The translations under genes and the position numbers were made by a program. The notes beneath the pieces were generated by a model that was given only the letters and a program-made list of their open reading frames with translations, was not told the origin of the DNA and searched no databases. Source: CBDBUR01 sp965212075 (GTDB lineage: Bacteria; Pseudomonadota; Alphaproteobacteria; JAPOUT01; G958296285). Taken from it: 64,000 bases of DNA. The stretch spans positions 1,054,001-1,118,000 of the forward strand of contig OZ243043.1 of the NCBI GenBank assembly GCA_965212075.1. The letters run 5' to 3'. Shown here in pieces: positions 1-8,850 of this stretch (positions within the stretch are counted from its first letter, which is position 1; each line of letters starts with the position of its first letter).

Positions 1-309
1 AAATGTCCGGACATATACAATCCAAACCAAAAGTTTTTCAAGCCTCTCGTTTCCGTCATTCCCACAAACGGCGCGCCTCTCGGAGGCCGCGCCGTCATTC
101 CCGCAACGACCAGCGAAGTTCTTGACGATTCTTCTGTCAGCGGGAATCCAGCGGACGGGCTTTTAACAAGAGGTCGGCTTCGCCGACGATTATGTTTGAC
201 TGGATCCCCGCCTGCGCGGGGATGACGAGGGGGAGCTAGTTTGTCGCGGGGATGACGGGCTAGAGAATTACCCTAACGGATTTTCCGTCTATCCTATATA
301 ATCCCCCCT
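1..309. repeat. Intergenic region with dispersed palindromic repeat (copy R1)
   Basis: No gene is seen here. Bases about 53-259 hold short inverted pieces of the type GTCATTCCCGC ... GCGGGAATCCAG, with GGATCCCCGC and GCGGGGATGACG later in the element. Related copies lie at 32171-32390, 38485-38736 and, partially, 60503-60576. The pieces can fold as long imperfect hairpins, like REP/BIME-type or MITE-like repeats. A 12-base palindrome (ATGTCCGGACAT) sits at 3-14. The promoter of the gene starting at 310 must lie at the right end, but I cannot place it with confidence. Confidence 0.7.
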
Positions 310-864
310 ATGGATATTGTGAAAAGCATTCAAGCGACGGCCTCCCCGAAGGGCCTGCCGCCGGTGGAGAAATGGAACCCGCCCTCCTGCGGCGATATCG
401 GCATGAGGATCGCCCGCGACGGCCAGTGGTATTATCAAGGCTCGCCGATCGGGCGCAAGAAGCTCGTGCGGCTATTTTCGACGGTGCTGCGCCACGACCC
501 CGATGGCGTTCATTATCTGGTCACGCCGGTGGAGAAGGTGCCGGTGGAGATTGAAGACGCGCCCTTTGTCGCCGTTGAGATGGAGGCCGCCGGCGCCGGC
601 AGAGACCAGACGCTCAGTTTTCGCACCAATGTTGATGATGTGGCGGTCGCGGGCGCGGATCATCCGCTGCGCTGCGAGATAAGCCCTGAGAGCGGCGAAC
701 CTTCGCCCTATATTCATATTCGCGCGCGGTTGGAGGCGCTGATTGCGCGCGCGGTGTTTTATGATCTGGTGGCGCTCGCGACGCATGAGGGCGATCAGTT
801 TGGCGTCTGGTCTGGGGGGATTTTTTTTCCATTAGCGCCGTCGGCTGGCCTGCCTAAGGAATAA
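310..864 (+). CDS. DUF1285 domain-containing protein
   Basis: A 184-aa soluble protein of the DUF1285 family, which is common in alphaproteobacteria; its biochemical role is not known to me. Recognisable features are the N-terminal PPVEKWNPP and CGDIGMRI segments, the GQWYYQGSPIGRKKLVRLFS stretch, and a C-terminal FGVWSGGIFFPL. No signal peptide or membrane helix is seen. It begins the gene order DUF1285, Nudix hydrolase, CCA-adding enzyme found in many alphaproteobacteria. The gap of 26 bases to the next start suggests cotranscription. The family assignment comes from recognised sequence features, the operon from spacing. Confidence 0.85.
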   Translation: MDIVKSIQATASPKGLPPVEKWNPPSCGDIGMRIARDGQWYYQGSPIGRKKLVRLFSTVLRHDPDGVHYLVTPVEKVPVEIEDAPFVAVEMEAAGAGRDQTLSFRTNVDDVAVAGADHPLRCEISPESGEPSPYIHIRARLEALIARAVFYDLVALATHEGDQFGVWSGGIFFPLAPSAGLPKE

Positions 865-890
865 AAGGAATAATGAGGGAATAATGAGTG

Positions 891-1466
891 ATGGATAATT
901 ATCGCGCGCAGATCATTGAGGCTTTGGGCGGTCAGTCTTGGCCGTCGGTGGAGAGTCTGACGCTGCCGGATCAGCGCCGACCGGCGGCGGTGTTGGTGCC
1001 GATCGTTGAGGCCGAAGAGCCGCAAGTGCTGCTGACGCGCCGCGCGGATCATTTATCGTCTCATGCGGGGCAGGTGGCGTTTCCGGGCGGGCATTGGGAG
1101 CGGCAGGACGAGTCGCTGGCGAGCACGGCTTTGCGCGAGGCGCGCGAGGAGGTCGGTCTTGATTCCGCCCATGTGGAGCTTTCGGGCGCGCTGGAGGTTC
1201 ATCATACGGGCTATGGACAGGTGATTGTTCCGATCATCGGCTTTGTTGATGGCGCGGCGCGTTTTTGTGCGGCGGATGGCGAGGTGTCGGAGATATTTCA
1301 GGTGCCGCTGCGCTTTCTGATGACGCCGGAGAACTACGCGCCGCGCGAGCGCGAATGGCAGGGGCAGGTCTGGCGCTATCATGTGGTTTCGTGGGAGGGG
1401 CGCGAGATATGGGGCGCGACGGCGAGCATTCTGCACTCTTTTTACCAGACGGTGTTTGCCAAATGA
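891..1466 (+). CDS. Nudix hydrolase, CoA pyrophosphatase type
   Basis: About 191 aa. The Nudix box begins at GGHWERQDES and continues as TALREAREEVGL, the metal-binding REXXEE core being intact. Upstream is the signature LLTRRADHLSSHAGQVAFPGG, typical of the NudL/YeaB group that cleaves coenzyme A and acyl-CoA pyrophosphate bonds to 4'-phosphopantetheine and 3',5'-ADP. I chose the ATG at 891; a GTG at 888 directly precedes it and could be used. The stop overlaps the next gene's start in an ATGA arrangement (1463-1466), so translation is probably coupled. The substrate is inferred from the subfamily motif, not shown. Confidence 0.9.
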   Translation: MDNYRAQIIEALGGQSWPSVESLTLPDQRRPAAVLVPIVEAEEPQVLLTRRADHLSSHAGQVAFPGGHWERQDESLASTALREAREEVGLDSAHVELSGALEVHHTGYGQVIVPIIGFVDGAARFCAADGEVSEIFQVPLRFLMTPENYAPREREWQGQVWRYHVVSWEGREIWGATASILHSFYQTVFAK

Positions 1467-2728
1467 AGGAGAGCTTGGCGCAGGAATTATGGCTGAGATC
1501 GCCAGAGACGCGCAAGGTGGCGGCTGCTTTGCAGGCGGATGGCGCTCGGGTTCGTTTTGTTGGCGGCATCGTGCGCGATGGCTTGCTGGGCAAGCTGCCC
1601 GGCGAGATCGCCGAGATTGATATGGCGATCAACCGCAAGCCGGACGAGGTCGCGGTTTTATTGGAGGCCGCAGGGCTCAAGCCCCACCCGATCGGCGCTG
1701 ACCACGGCACGATGATGGCTCATCTGAACGGCATCAATTACGAGATCACGTCGCTGCGGGTTGATGTGGAGACCGATGGGCGTCATGCGCAGGTGGCGTT
1801 CACGCAAGACTGGCTGGAAGATGCCAAAAGGCGCGACTTTACGATCAACGCGATCTATGCCGATATGGACGGCACGATCCATGATCCGCTGGACGGGCGC
1901 GCGGATTTGGCGGTCGGGCGCGTGCGGTTCATCGGCGACGCTGGCCAGCGCATTGACGAGGATTATTTGCGGATATTGCGGTTCTTTCGCTTCTTTGCCG
2001 CGCTGGAGCAGGGCGCGGCTGATGACGCGGCTCTGCGCATTTGCGGCGAGAAGAAGTCCGGCTTGGAGCGGCTTTCGGTGGAGCGGATTGCGGCGGAATT
2101 GCTGAAATTGCTGCCGCTGCCGCGCGGCCCTGAGGCGCTCAGGCTGATGGCGGCGGCGGGGATATTGCCGCTTATATTGCCGCAGGCATCGCGGCTTGAT
2201 CTTGCGGCGCGGCTGCATGAATTGGCCATGACGGCTTTTATCCGGCCTGATCCTCTGCTGCTGCTGGGCGCGCTTTACAGCGCGGCTGGGGCGGCTGAGG
2301 GCGATGGGGAGCGGCTCAAGTTTTCGACAGCGGCGCGCGCGCGTCTGCGCGCGATGCTGACGCCGCCGCCGATCAAGATCGTCAGTTATTTGTCCATGCG
2401 CGAGGTGCGCCGTCTGCTTTATCGGCTGGGGCGGGAGGTTTTTTGCGATCATGTGTGGCTGGCGTGGGCGGCGGATGATAATCCGCGCAATGGGATAGGC
2501 TGGCGGGCGCTGCTGGCGATGGCGGAGAGTTGGGAGAAGCCGCAATTTCCTTTAACCGGCGAGATGGTTCAAGCGGCGGGCGTTGCGGAAGGGCCGGAGG
2601 TTGGCCGCGTGATGCGCGAGGTAGAGGTCTGGTGGGTGGATGCAGATTTTATAGATGATGAATTTTCCATCATTGAGCGGCTGAAAGCGATCGTGCAGGC
2701 GACGATTTATACGAAGACGGGCACTTAA
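1463..2728 (+). CDS. cca: CCA tRNA nucleotidyltransferase / poly(A) polymerase family, class II
   Basis: A 421-aa enzyme expected to add or repair the 3' CCA end of tRNAs. Residues 34-39 (GGIVRD) and the RRDFTINA segment about 115 residues into the protein are hallmarks of class II nucleotidyltransferases, followed by LRILRFFRFFAAL of the neck domain. The reading frame is open further upstream, but the ATG at 1463 overlaps the Nudix stop (ATGA) and gives the normal N-terminus. One oddity: the metal-binding DxD normally found after GGxxRD reads E-I-D (residues 51-53), replacing the first aspartate by glutamate. Function as a tRNA enzyme is likely but that change deserves attention. Confidence 0.9.
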   Translation: MKESLAQELWLRSPETRKVAAALQADGARVRFVGGIVRDGLLGKLPGEIAEIDMAINRKPDEVAVLLEAAGLKPHPIGADHGTMMAHLNGINYEITSLRVDVETDGRHAQVAFTQDWLEDAKRRDFTINAIYADMDGTIHDPLDGRADLAVGRVRFIGDAGQRIDEDYLRILRFFRFFAALEQGAADDAALRICGEKKSGLERLSVERIAAELLKLLPLPRGPEALRLMAAAGILPLILPQASRLDLAARLHELAMTAFIRPDPLLLLGALYSAAGAAEGDGERLKFSTAARARLRAMLTPPPIKIVSYLSMREVRRLLYRLGREVFCDHVWLAWAADDNPRNGIGWRALLAMAESWEKPQFPLTGEMVQAAGVAEGPEVGRVMREVEVWWVDADFIDDEFSIIERLKAIVQATIYTKTGT

Positions 2729-2787
2729 TTTTCATTTTATTCTCACTTTAGACACGTCTATTTCTTGAATTTGAAGGTCAATATCGC

Positions 2788-3666
2788 TTACACCCAAATA
2801 ACTTGCGGCGGCAGAGAGGAGAGGATCGCTTCAACATTGCCGCCGGATTTCAATCCAAATTGTGTGCCGCGATCATAGAGCAAGTTAAACTCGGCATAAA
2901 GTCCGCGCTGGATCGCTTGCATGCGGCGATCGCTCTGATTCCATGATGCCGTCATGTGGCGGCGCAGCAGGCGCGGATAGATGTCCATGAATGTCTTGCC
3001 GACATCTTGCGTGAACGCAAAATCTTGGCCCCAATCGCCGCTATTGAGATCATCGTAGAAAATACCACCGACGCCGCGCTCTTCATTGCGGTGCGGCAGA
3101 AAAAAATAGCGCGCACACCAATCCTTTAATTCGTCATAGTCAATTTGCGGATAGGGCGCGCAGGCTTTTTTGAACGCGGCGTGGAAATCAAGCGTATCCT
3201 GATGGGTCGCGGTGCGATAAGTGGGCAGCATCGGCGTCAGATCGGCACCGCCGCCAAACCACGACCGCTCAGCAATGCTGATATGGCGCGTGTTCATATG
3301 CGCGCTCGGCGCATGCGGATTGCGCGTATGGACAATCACCGAAATGCCGCAGGCGCGAAACGGCGCGCCCTCAGCTGCATCAGGCATTTGCGCCGCGAGG
3401 CCTGCGGGCAGCGCGCCATAGACATCGGAAATATGCACACCGGCCTTCTCAATCAGCCGCCCGCCGCGCAGCATGGCCATCTGGCCGCCGCCCTGCTCGT
3501 CTCCGCGCTGCCATTTTTTGAACTCAAAGCGCGCCGCCGTCACCGCGCCTTGAGAAGCGGGCGCAGCGGCATCAGCCGCCTCAAGCAGAGCGCAGAGCCG
3601 CGTCTGCATCTCGGCGAACCAGCCGGTCGCCTGATCAAAATGCCGCTCATCAAGCTTCATGCTCAT
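2788..3666 (-). CDS. hemF: Oxygen-dependent coproporphyrinogen III oxidase
   Basis: 292 aa, the usual length of aerobic coproporphyrinogen oxidase, which decarboxylates coproporphyrinogen III to protoporphyrinogen IX in haem synthesis using O2. Diagnostic segments are WFGGGADLTPMLP, FFLPHRNEERGVGGIFYDDL and YAEFNLLYDRGTQFGLKSGG near the C-terminus. No signal peptide. The gene is convergent with cca and divergent from petA, whose product also needs haem-linked partners. Its upstream region contains a C-rich tandem repeat (see 3706-3764). An internal ATG two codons in is an alternative start. It implies that the cell makes haem under oxic conditions. Confidence 0.97.
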   Translation of the reverse strand: MSMKLDERHFDQATGWFAEMQTRLCALLEAADAAAPASQGAVTAARFEFKKWQRGDEQGGGQMAMLRGGRLIEKAGVHISDVYGALPAGLAAQMPDAAEGAPFRACGISVIVHTRNPHAPSAHMNTRHISIAERSWFGGGADLTPMLPTYRTATHQDTLDFHAAFKKACAPYPQIDYDELKDWCARYFFLPHRNEERGVGGIFYDDLNSGDWGQDFAFTQDVGKTFMDIYPRLLRRHMTASWNQSDRRMQAIQRGLYAEFNLLYDRGTQFGLKSGGNVEAILSSLPPQVIWV

Positions 3667-3705
3667 AATCCTGCTCTCCCTCCTGACCTTCTACGCGCCT
3701 CTATC

Positions 3706-3764
3706 TGCCCCCATCTTGCCCCCCATCTTGCCCCCCATCTTGCCCCCATCTTGCCCCCCATCTG
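3706..3764. repeat. C-rich tandem repeat, unit about 11-12 bases
   Basis: Five copies of a CCCCCATCTTG-like unit, differing only in the number of Cs (5 or 6) per unit. It lies 40-100 bases upstream of the hemF start in the region between the divergent hemF and petA genes. Runs of C and a short direct repeat are prone to slippage, so copy number may vary between strains. Confidence 0.85.
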
Positions 3765-3861
3765 TAAGCGCTTGGCGGGGGCTAGACAAGAGCCGAGCTT
3801 AATGTCAAAACATCAAGAATAAAAAGATTCTTATCAATCAAGAGATAAACAAGAGACAAAT

Positions 3862-4377
3862 ATGAGCGCTCACAGCGAACAGCCGACACGACGCGATTTT
3901 CTCTATGTGGCGACCGGCACTTTTACCGCGCTGGGCGCAGCCTTCACCGCTTGGCCGCTGGTGGATCAGATGAACCCCGATCGCTCGGTGCTCGCGCTAG
4001 CCTCCGTTGAGGTGGATTTGGACGGCATTGACGTCGGACAAAGCATCACCGTCAAATGGCGCGGCAAACCGATCTTCATTCGCCGCCGCACCGCGCGCGA
4101 AATGCTGCGCGCCGAACATACCCGCCTTGAGGTGCTCAAAGACCCGCAGACAGATAAAGAACGCGTCATCAAACCTGAATGGCTCGTGATGATCGGCATT
4201 TGCACGCATTTGGGCTGTGTGCCGCTCGGCCAGCGCGGCGAGTTTGATGGATGGTTCTGCCCCTGCCATGGCTCCCACTATGATACTTCCGGACGCATTC
4301 GCAAAGGGCCGGCACCCGCTAATTTGGAAATCCCGCCTTATGAATTCGTTTCCAAAAATAAAATTAAAATCGGCTAG
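3862..4377 (+). CDS. petA: Ubiquinol-cytochrome c reductase iron-sulfur (Rieske) subunit
   Basis: 171 aa. The N-terminus has a twin-arginine motif (RRDFL, residues 10-14) followed by a hydrophobic anchor (about 15-33), as expected for a Tat-exported bc1 Rieske protein. The two cluster-binding loops are complete: CTHLGC at 114-119 and CPCHGSH at 133-139, supplying two Cys and two His ligands to the 2Fe-2S centre and the disulfide. It accepts electrons from ubiquinol and passes them to cytochrome c1. It is first in petABC; the gap to petB is 31 bases. Confidence 0.98.
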   Translation: MSAHSEQPTRRDFLYVATGTFTALGAAFTAWPLVDQMNPDRSVLALASVEVDLDGIDVGQSITVKWRGKPIFIRRRTAREMLRAEHTRLEVLKDPQTDKERVIKPEWLVMIGICTHLGCVPLGQRGEFDGWFCPCHGSHYDTSGRIRKGPAPANLEIPPYEFVSKNKIKIG

Positions 4378-4408
4378 AGACAGAGAAAGATAGAGATAGA
4401 GATAGATT

Positions 4409-5644
4409 ATGAGCGGCGAACCTTATCAACCTAAAAGCAGCTTCGGCAAATGGTGGGATGATCGCCTGCCGCTCTGGCGCTTTACCAAAGAGCATATCAA
4501 CGACTACCCCACGCCGCGCAATTTGAATTATTGGTGGACCTTTGGCGGAATTTTAACCTTCTGTCTGGCGGTGCAGATCATCACCGGTATTTTGCTCGCG
4601 ATGCATTACACGCCTCATGTGGATATGGCGTTTGAGAGCGTCCAGCATATTATGCGCGACGTCAATTATGGCTGGCTGCTGCGCTTCGCTCATGCCAATG
4701 GCGCGGCGTTGTTTTTCCTTGCGGTTTATATTCATATTTTCCGCAGCCTTTATTACGGCTCTTACAAAGCGCCGCGCGAAGTCTTATGGATTTTTGGCGT
4801 GGTGATTTATATATTGATGATCGCAACGGCGTTCACCGGCTATGTTTTGCCCTGGGGGCAGATGAGCTTCTGGGCGGCGACGGTGATCACCAATTTGATC
4901 GGCGCTTTTCCGCTGATCGGCGATCCGCTGCGCGAATGGCTCTGGGGAGGCTTCTCGGTCGGCAATCCGACTTTGAACAGATTTTTCTCGCTGCATTATT
5001 TGCTGCCATTCATCATCGCCGTTTTTGTCGTGCTTCATGTCTGGGCGCTTCATGTGGTGCGCAATAATAATCCGCAGGGCATTGAGGTCAGGCCGGGAGC
5101 AGACACTTTGCCGTTTCACCCCTACTACACGCTCAAAGATGCTTTTGCGCTGTCGCTCTTTGCATTGCTGTTTGCGTGGTTCATTTTCTTTGACCCCGAT
5201 GTGATGGGACACCCCGACAATTATATTCAGGCCAACCCGCTCTCCACGCCGGAGCACATCGTGCCGGAATGGTATTTGCTGCCGCCTTACGCCATCCTGC
5301 GCGCCATCCCATGGAAGTTAGGCGGCGTGATCGCCATGTTTGGCTCTTTGTTTATTTTGTTCCTCGCCCCTTGGCTAGATCGCTCGCCGGTGCGCTCGGC
5401 GCGCTATCGTCCTTTATATAAATTCTTTTTTATCATCTTTGTCGCGACCTGCCTCGGACTAGGCTGGCTTGGCGGCCAACCCGCAGAAGGCGCTTATATT
5501 TTTTGGGCGCGCGTGCTGACATTTTATTATTTTGCGTTTTTCCTTATCGTCATGCCGGTTCTGGCCAAAATTGAGAAGCCGCGCCCCCTACCCGCAAGCA
5601 TTTCGCAGCCCGTTTTGTCATCCACAGAAACCAGATCGGCTTAA
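4409..5644 (+). CDS. petB: Cytochrome b subunit of the bc1 complex
   Basis: 411 aa, multi-pass membrane protein with the two b haems and quinone sites. Family marks include NYWWTFGGILTFCLAVQIITG, GYVLPWGQMSFWAATVITNL (Qo site) and the PEWY motif (VPEWYLLPPYAI). Paired histidines for the haems are visible in the second and fourth helices (RFAHANGAALFFLAVYIHIF, FVVLHVWALHVV). The stop codon is directly followed by the petC ATG (5644/5645), so the three genes form one operon. Fused b6/subunit IV length shows the usual proteobacterial bc1 form. Confidence 0.98.
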   Translation: MSGEPYQPKSSFGKWWDDRLPLWRFTKEHINDYPTPRNLNYWWTFGGILTFCLAVQIITGILLAMHYTPHVDMAFESVQHIMRDVNYGWLLRFAHANGAALFFLAVYIHIFRSLYYGSYKAPREVLWIFGVVIYILMIATAFTGYVLPWGQMSFWAATVITNLIGAFPLIGDPLREWLWGGFSVGNPTLNRFFSLHYLLPFIIAVFVVLHVWALHVVRNNNPQGIEVRPGADTLPFHPYYTLKDAFALSLFALLFAWFIFFDPDVMGHPDNYIQANPLSTPEHIVPEWYLLPPYAILRAIPWKLGGVIAMFGSLFILFLAPWLDRSPVRSARYRPLYKFFFIIFVATCLGLGWLGGQPAEGAYIFWARVLTFYYFAFFLIVMPVLAKIEKPRPLPASISQPVLSSTETRSA

Positions 5645-6436
5645 ATGAAAATATATTTGATCAAAAAATATCTCTGGCTAGCTGTCGCGCCTTTTGTTTT
5701 GATGATATTGGCAGCGCCTTCTTTTGTTATCGCCAAAGAGGCCAAGCCGGATTATCTGCCGACACAATGGTCATTCACCGGTCCGTTGGGCGTGTTTGAT
5801 CGCAGCGCGCTGCGGCGCGGCTATCAGGTCTATCGTGAGGTCTGCGCGTCATGCCATGCGATGAAATATATACATTTTCGAAATTTGGCCGAATCGGGAG
5901 GGCTGGCATATAGTCCCGCGCAGGTGGCGGTGATCGCTGCCGAGTTTGAAGTGGAAGACGGCCCCGACAGAGAGGGCGATATGTTTAAGCGTCCCGCGCG
6001 GCCTTCGGATGCTTTTCCTTCGCCCTTCGCCAACGACCAGCTTGCGCGCGCGGCCAATGGCGGCGCGCTGCCGCCCGATCTGTCTTTGATCGCCAAAGCG
6101 CGCTTTGGCGGCGCGGATTATATCTATTCGCTTTTGCAAGGCTATAGCGCACCGCCGATCGGCGTCAAGCCGCTTGCCGGACAATACTATAACGTCTATA
6201 TGGGCGGGCTCATCGCGATGGCGCCGCCGCTCACCGAAGAACAGGTGGAATATGAAGACGGCACCAAAGCTTCGGTCGCGCAAATGTCGCATGATGTCGC
6301 AACATTTCTGGCATGGGCTGCCGAGCCGCATCAGGAAGAGCGCAAGCGCATCGGGTTTCAGGTGTTGATCTATCTATCCATCTTGGCGGCCTTGCTCTTT
6401 CTGACGGCGCGCAGAATTTGGGCCGATCAAAAATAG
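5645..6436 (+). CDS. petC: Cytochrome c1 of the bc1 complex
   Basis: 263 aa. An N-terminal signal/hydrophobic stretch (about residues 8-30) precedes the haem-binding CASCH (67-71). The axial-ligand region is represented by YVGGL-like MGGLIAMAPPLTEEQVEYEDG, and a C-terminal membrane anchor (LIYLSILAALLFLTARRIW) ends the protein. It hands electrons from the Rieske centre to a soluble or membrane-bound cytochrome c on the periplasmic side. It starts one base after petB ends. Confidence 0.97.
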   Translation: MKIYLIKKYLWLAVAPFVLMILAAPSFVIAKEAKPDYLPTQWSFTGPLGVFDRSALRRGYQVYREVCASCHAMKYIHFRNLAESGGLAYSPAQVAVIAAEFEVEDGPDREGDMFKRPARPSDAFPSPFANDQLARAANGGALPPDLSLIAKARFGGADYIYSLLQGYSAPPIGVKPLAGQYYNVYMGGLIAMAPPLTEEQVEYEDGTKASVAQMSHDVATFLAWAAEPHQEERKRIGFQVLIYLSILAALLFLTARRIWADQK

Positions 6437-6466
6437 ATTTAATGTCGAAATAGGTTCTGGGTCAAA

Positions 6467-7354
6467 ATGGGTTCTGGGTCAAAATGGGTTTTGGGCATTA
6501 TCGGCGGGTCGGGCTTTTACGATCTGCCGCTGGAAAATGAGCGCTTTGAAACATTAACCACCAATTGGGGCGCGCCGTCTGATGAGCTGCGCTGCGGGCA
6601 GCTATCGGGGGTGGATGTCGTCTTCGTGCCGCGCCATGGGCGAGGCCATCGGATCTCGCCCAGCCTTGTCAATTATCGCGCCAACATTGCCGCGCTCAAA
6701 ATGCTGGGCGCGACCGACATTATATCTTTTTCAGCCTGCGGCTCATTGCGCGAAGAAATGGCGCTGGGGCATTTTGTCATCGTAGATCAATTCATTGACC
6801 GCACTTTTGCGCGCGCGAAAAGTTTTTTTGGCGCGGATTGCGTCGTCCATGTGCCGCTGGCCGAGCCGGTGAGCGCACGGCTGGGCGATTTCATCCAGAC
6901 AGCGGCGGCGGCGGAAAATATCAGCCATCACCGCGGCGGCATTTATCTGGCGATGGAAGGGCCGCAATTTTCAACCCGCGCAGAATCGGAACTCTACCGA
7001 AAATGGGGCTGCGACGTTATCGGCATGACGAATATGCCCGAAGCCAAGCTCGCCCGCGAGGCCGAATTGCCTTATGCGACCGTGGCGATGGTCACCGATT
7101 ATGATTGCTGGCGCTGGCCGCAAATCTCGGATGCCGAGATCGTGTTTCGGACTCTGGCCGACAATACGCAAAAGGCGATGAAGCTGGCTGCAAAACTGGC
7201 AGCAGATTTGCCTGCAAAACGAGATGAAGACCCGCAGGGGATTGATACGATTTTGGATCAGGGCGTCATCACTGCGCGCGAGGCGCGCGGAAAAAATTTC
7301 GCCGAGCTTTACGCGCCGATCGTCACGCGCTTCGCCCGCGCAGAAAAACTCTAA
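6467..7354 (+). CDS. mtnP: S-methyl-5'-thioadenosine phosphorylase
   Basis: 295 aa of the purine nucleoside/MTA phosphorylase family; splits methylthioadenosine with phosphate to adenine and methylthioribose-1-phosphate in methionine salvage. Marks: IIGGSGFYDL, VPRHGRGHRISPSLVNYRAN, ACGSLREEMALGHFVIVDQFIDRT split over two blocks, and MEGPQFSTRAES followed by GMTNMPEAKLAREAEL. The start lies in a short direct repeat (GTTCTGGGTCAAAATGGG occurs twice at 6453-6487), so ATG at 6467 or 6485 is possible; the homologous region begins at VLGIIGG, compatible with either. It follows petABC, an order common in alphaproteobacteria. Its last 4 bases overlap the convergent glycosyltransferase gene. Confidence 0.93.
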   Translation: MGSGSKWVLGIIGGSGFYDLPLENERFETLTTNWGAPSDELRCGQLSGVDVVFVPRHGRGHRISPSLVNYRANIAALKMLGATDIISFSACGSLREEMALGHFVIVDQFIDRTFARAKSFFGADCVVHVPLAEPVSARLGDFIQTAAAAENISHHRGGIYLAMEGPQFSTRAESELYRKWGCDVIGMTNMPEAKLAREAELPYATVAMVTDYDCWRWPQISDAEIVFRTLADNTQKAMKLAAKLAADLPAKRDEDPQGIDTILDQGVITAREARGKNFAELYAPIVTRFARAEKL

Positions 7355-8157
7355 TTTTTTGCAGGAAAAAATTTATATCTCAATCCGCGCAAGATCAGGC
7401 GGTACGACCATAATTTTTTCATTACGGAATGATATAGGTTGAACCATTTTTTGGCTTTATCGTTCTTCCCTAAATCATGTGATCGCGCACCTTTTTCCTT
7501 TTCTTTTGTTGTTGTTTGTAATTGATTCTTTCCTAGAAAGATGATGGGGGGGATTTCATAAATCGCGATCTTTTTTTGCCAGCCATGGATGATATGTCTA
7601 TCAATGGCGAGGTAATATCTTTCGGTGAGATCTAAAACCTTCTGTGCGCCCATGCGGGTATAGATATTTGCGGCGGCTCTGGCATTTAGGTGAGTGCCTA
7701 AGCGCAGATTCCAGCCACTAGACATAGAAGGATCTGCCGAAAGATTTATCGCGAAGGGCATCTTGTTGGGCGGGTGGCGGGATGGTTTGTATAGACGCAC
7801 AACATCCCATATGGGCGGCGCGCGCATAATCGCCTCTATCCCTTGCACGAAATTTTCTGCAAAAATCAAATCATCTTCTAATATGACACAATGATCTTCT
7901 TGGCTATTCAAAAATACATTAAAAGCTTTACGGAAGCTCTCCATAGTCGCCAAATGAAAAACATTCAGGTGGTTTTTGAAAAAACGCAGCCGTTTATTTG
8001 CATCGTAATGTTTAAATTCGCAAACATGTTTGAAATTCAAGCCATCTATTGCGTCAATGAATTCTAGATGAAGGCCAATCTTATGCGCGCGCGCTTCCAT
8101 ATTTTTGCGGCGGTCTTTTGAGCGCGCGAGGTTGATGCAATAGATGGGGATTTTCAT
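7351..8157 (-). CDS. Glycosyltransferase family 25 (LPS-type)
   Basis: About 268 aa. The start IPIYCINLARSKDRRKNM is the classic GT25 opening, and VILEDDLIFAENF carries the acidic DD motif expected to bind metal and sugar nucleotide. Family members add galactose or other sugars to lipooligosaccharide; the donor here is unknown. I chose ATG at 8157 rather than a TTG four codons earlier. The gene is more AT-rich than its neighbours, as is common for surface-sugar genes, and lies just downstream of a dienelactone hydrolase gene without functional connection that I can see. Confidence 0.85.
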   Translation of the reverse strand: MKIPIYCINLARSKDRRKNMEARAHKIGLHLEFIDAIDGLNFKHVCEFKHYDANKRLRFFKNHLNVFHLATMESFRKAFNVFLNSQEDHCVILEDDLIFAENFVQGIEAIMRAPPIWDVVRLYKPSRHPPNKMPFAINLSADPSMSSGWNLRLGTHLNARAAANIYTRMGAQKVLDLTERYYLAIDRHIIHGWQKKIAIYEIPPIIFLGKNQLQTTTKEKEKGARSHDLGKNDKAKKWFNLYHSVMKKLWSYRLILRGLRYKFFPAKN

Positions 8158-8178
8158 AGATTGCTGCAATTTTTCAGC

Positions 8179-8847
8179 TTAAGGCATATGCGCTTGAAAA
8201 TGAGCAAGGGTGCGTTCGCGCGCCAGTGCGGCGCATTCTTTATCGTAATGCGGCGAGTTTTCGGAATTGAATCCATGCCCCGCCGGATAGACATAAACTT
8301 CCATATCGGGATGAGCGGCTTCAATCTGGCGGACATTATCCATCGGTATGGTGTCGTCGGTTTCGCCAAAATGGAGAATGGTCGGCACTTTGGGCGTCTC
8401 GTCGACATAATCAATGATGAGGCGGCCATAATAACCGACCGCCGCGGTTAAGCCGCGACAGCGGCACGCCGCCGCCCAAACCACCGAGCCGCCATAGCAA
8501 TAGCCGGTGATGAATACCGACGGCTTGAGAAAATCAATGCAGGCCTGCACGTCGGTGACGGCATTATCCACGCCGTTTTTAAGAGCCAGCTCTTGGGCGC
8601 GCGCGATCTGTTTGGGTGAATAATCGCCTTGAAAGTTTTTCTCCAGCCGATCAAACACAGAAGGTGCGATGACTTCATAGCCTTGTTCGGCGTAAGACTC
8701 GCAGATCCGGCGGATGTTGGGCGTGAGGCCGAAAATCTCCTGCACGAGCACAAGACCGCCAATGCGCTCGCCCTTTGGCGCGACATGCCACGCGCCGATT
8801 TCATCGCTGCCGATTTTAAGAGTGATCATCTCGCCTTTCGTCGCCAT
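8179..8847 (-). CDS. Dienelactone hydrolase family protein
   Basis: 222-aa alpha/beta hydrolase. The nucleophile elbow is G-Y-C-Y-G-G (Cys as nucleophile), the acid lies in FGETDDTIPM and the histidine in PAGHGFNSE, giving the Cys-Asp-His triad of carboxymethylenebutenolidase-like enzymes. The natural substrate cannot be told; many members act on other esters or thioesters. It follows two MaoC-type genes on the minus strand with a three-base gap, so it may be transcribed with them and take part in the same acyl-CoA or lactone chemistry. Confidence 0.9.
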   Translation of the reverse strand: MATKGEMITLKIGSDEIGAWHVAPKGERIGGLVLVQEIFGLTPNIRRICESYAEQGYEVIAPSVFDRLEKNFQGDYSPKQIARAQELALKNGVDNAVTDVQACIDFLKPSVFITGYCYGGSVVWAAACRCRGLTAAVGYYGRLIIDYVDETPKVPTILHFGETDDTIPMDNVRQIEAAHPDMEVYVYPAGHGFNSENSPHYDKECAALARERTLAHFQAHMP

Positions 8848-8850
8848 GTT

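Noticed and set aside
1658..2545. 295-codon open frame opposite to cca
   Set aside because: Antisense shadow in GC-rich coding DNA; Arg/Gln/His-rich nonsense composition.
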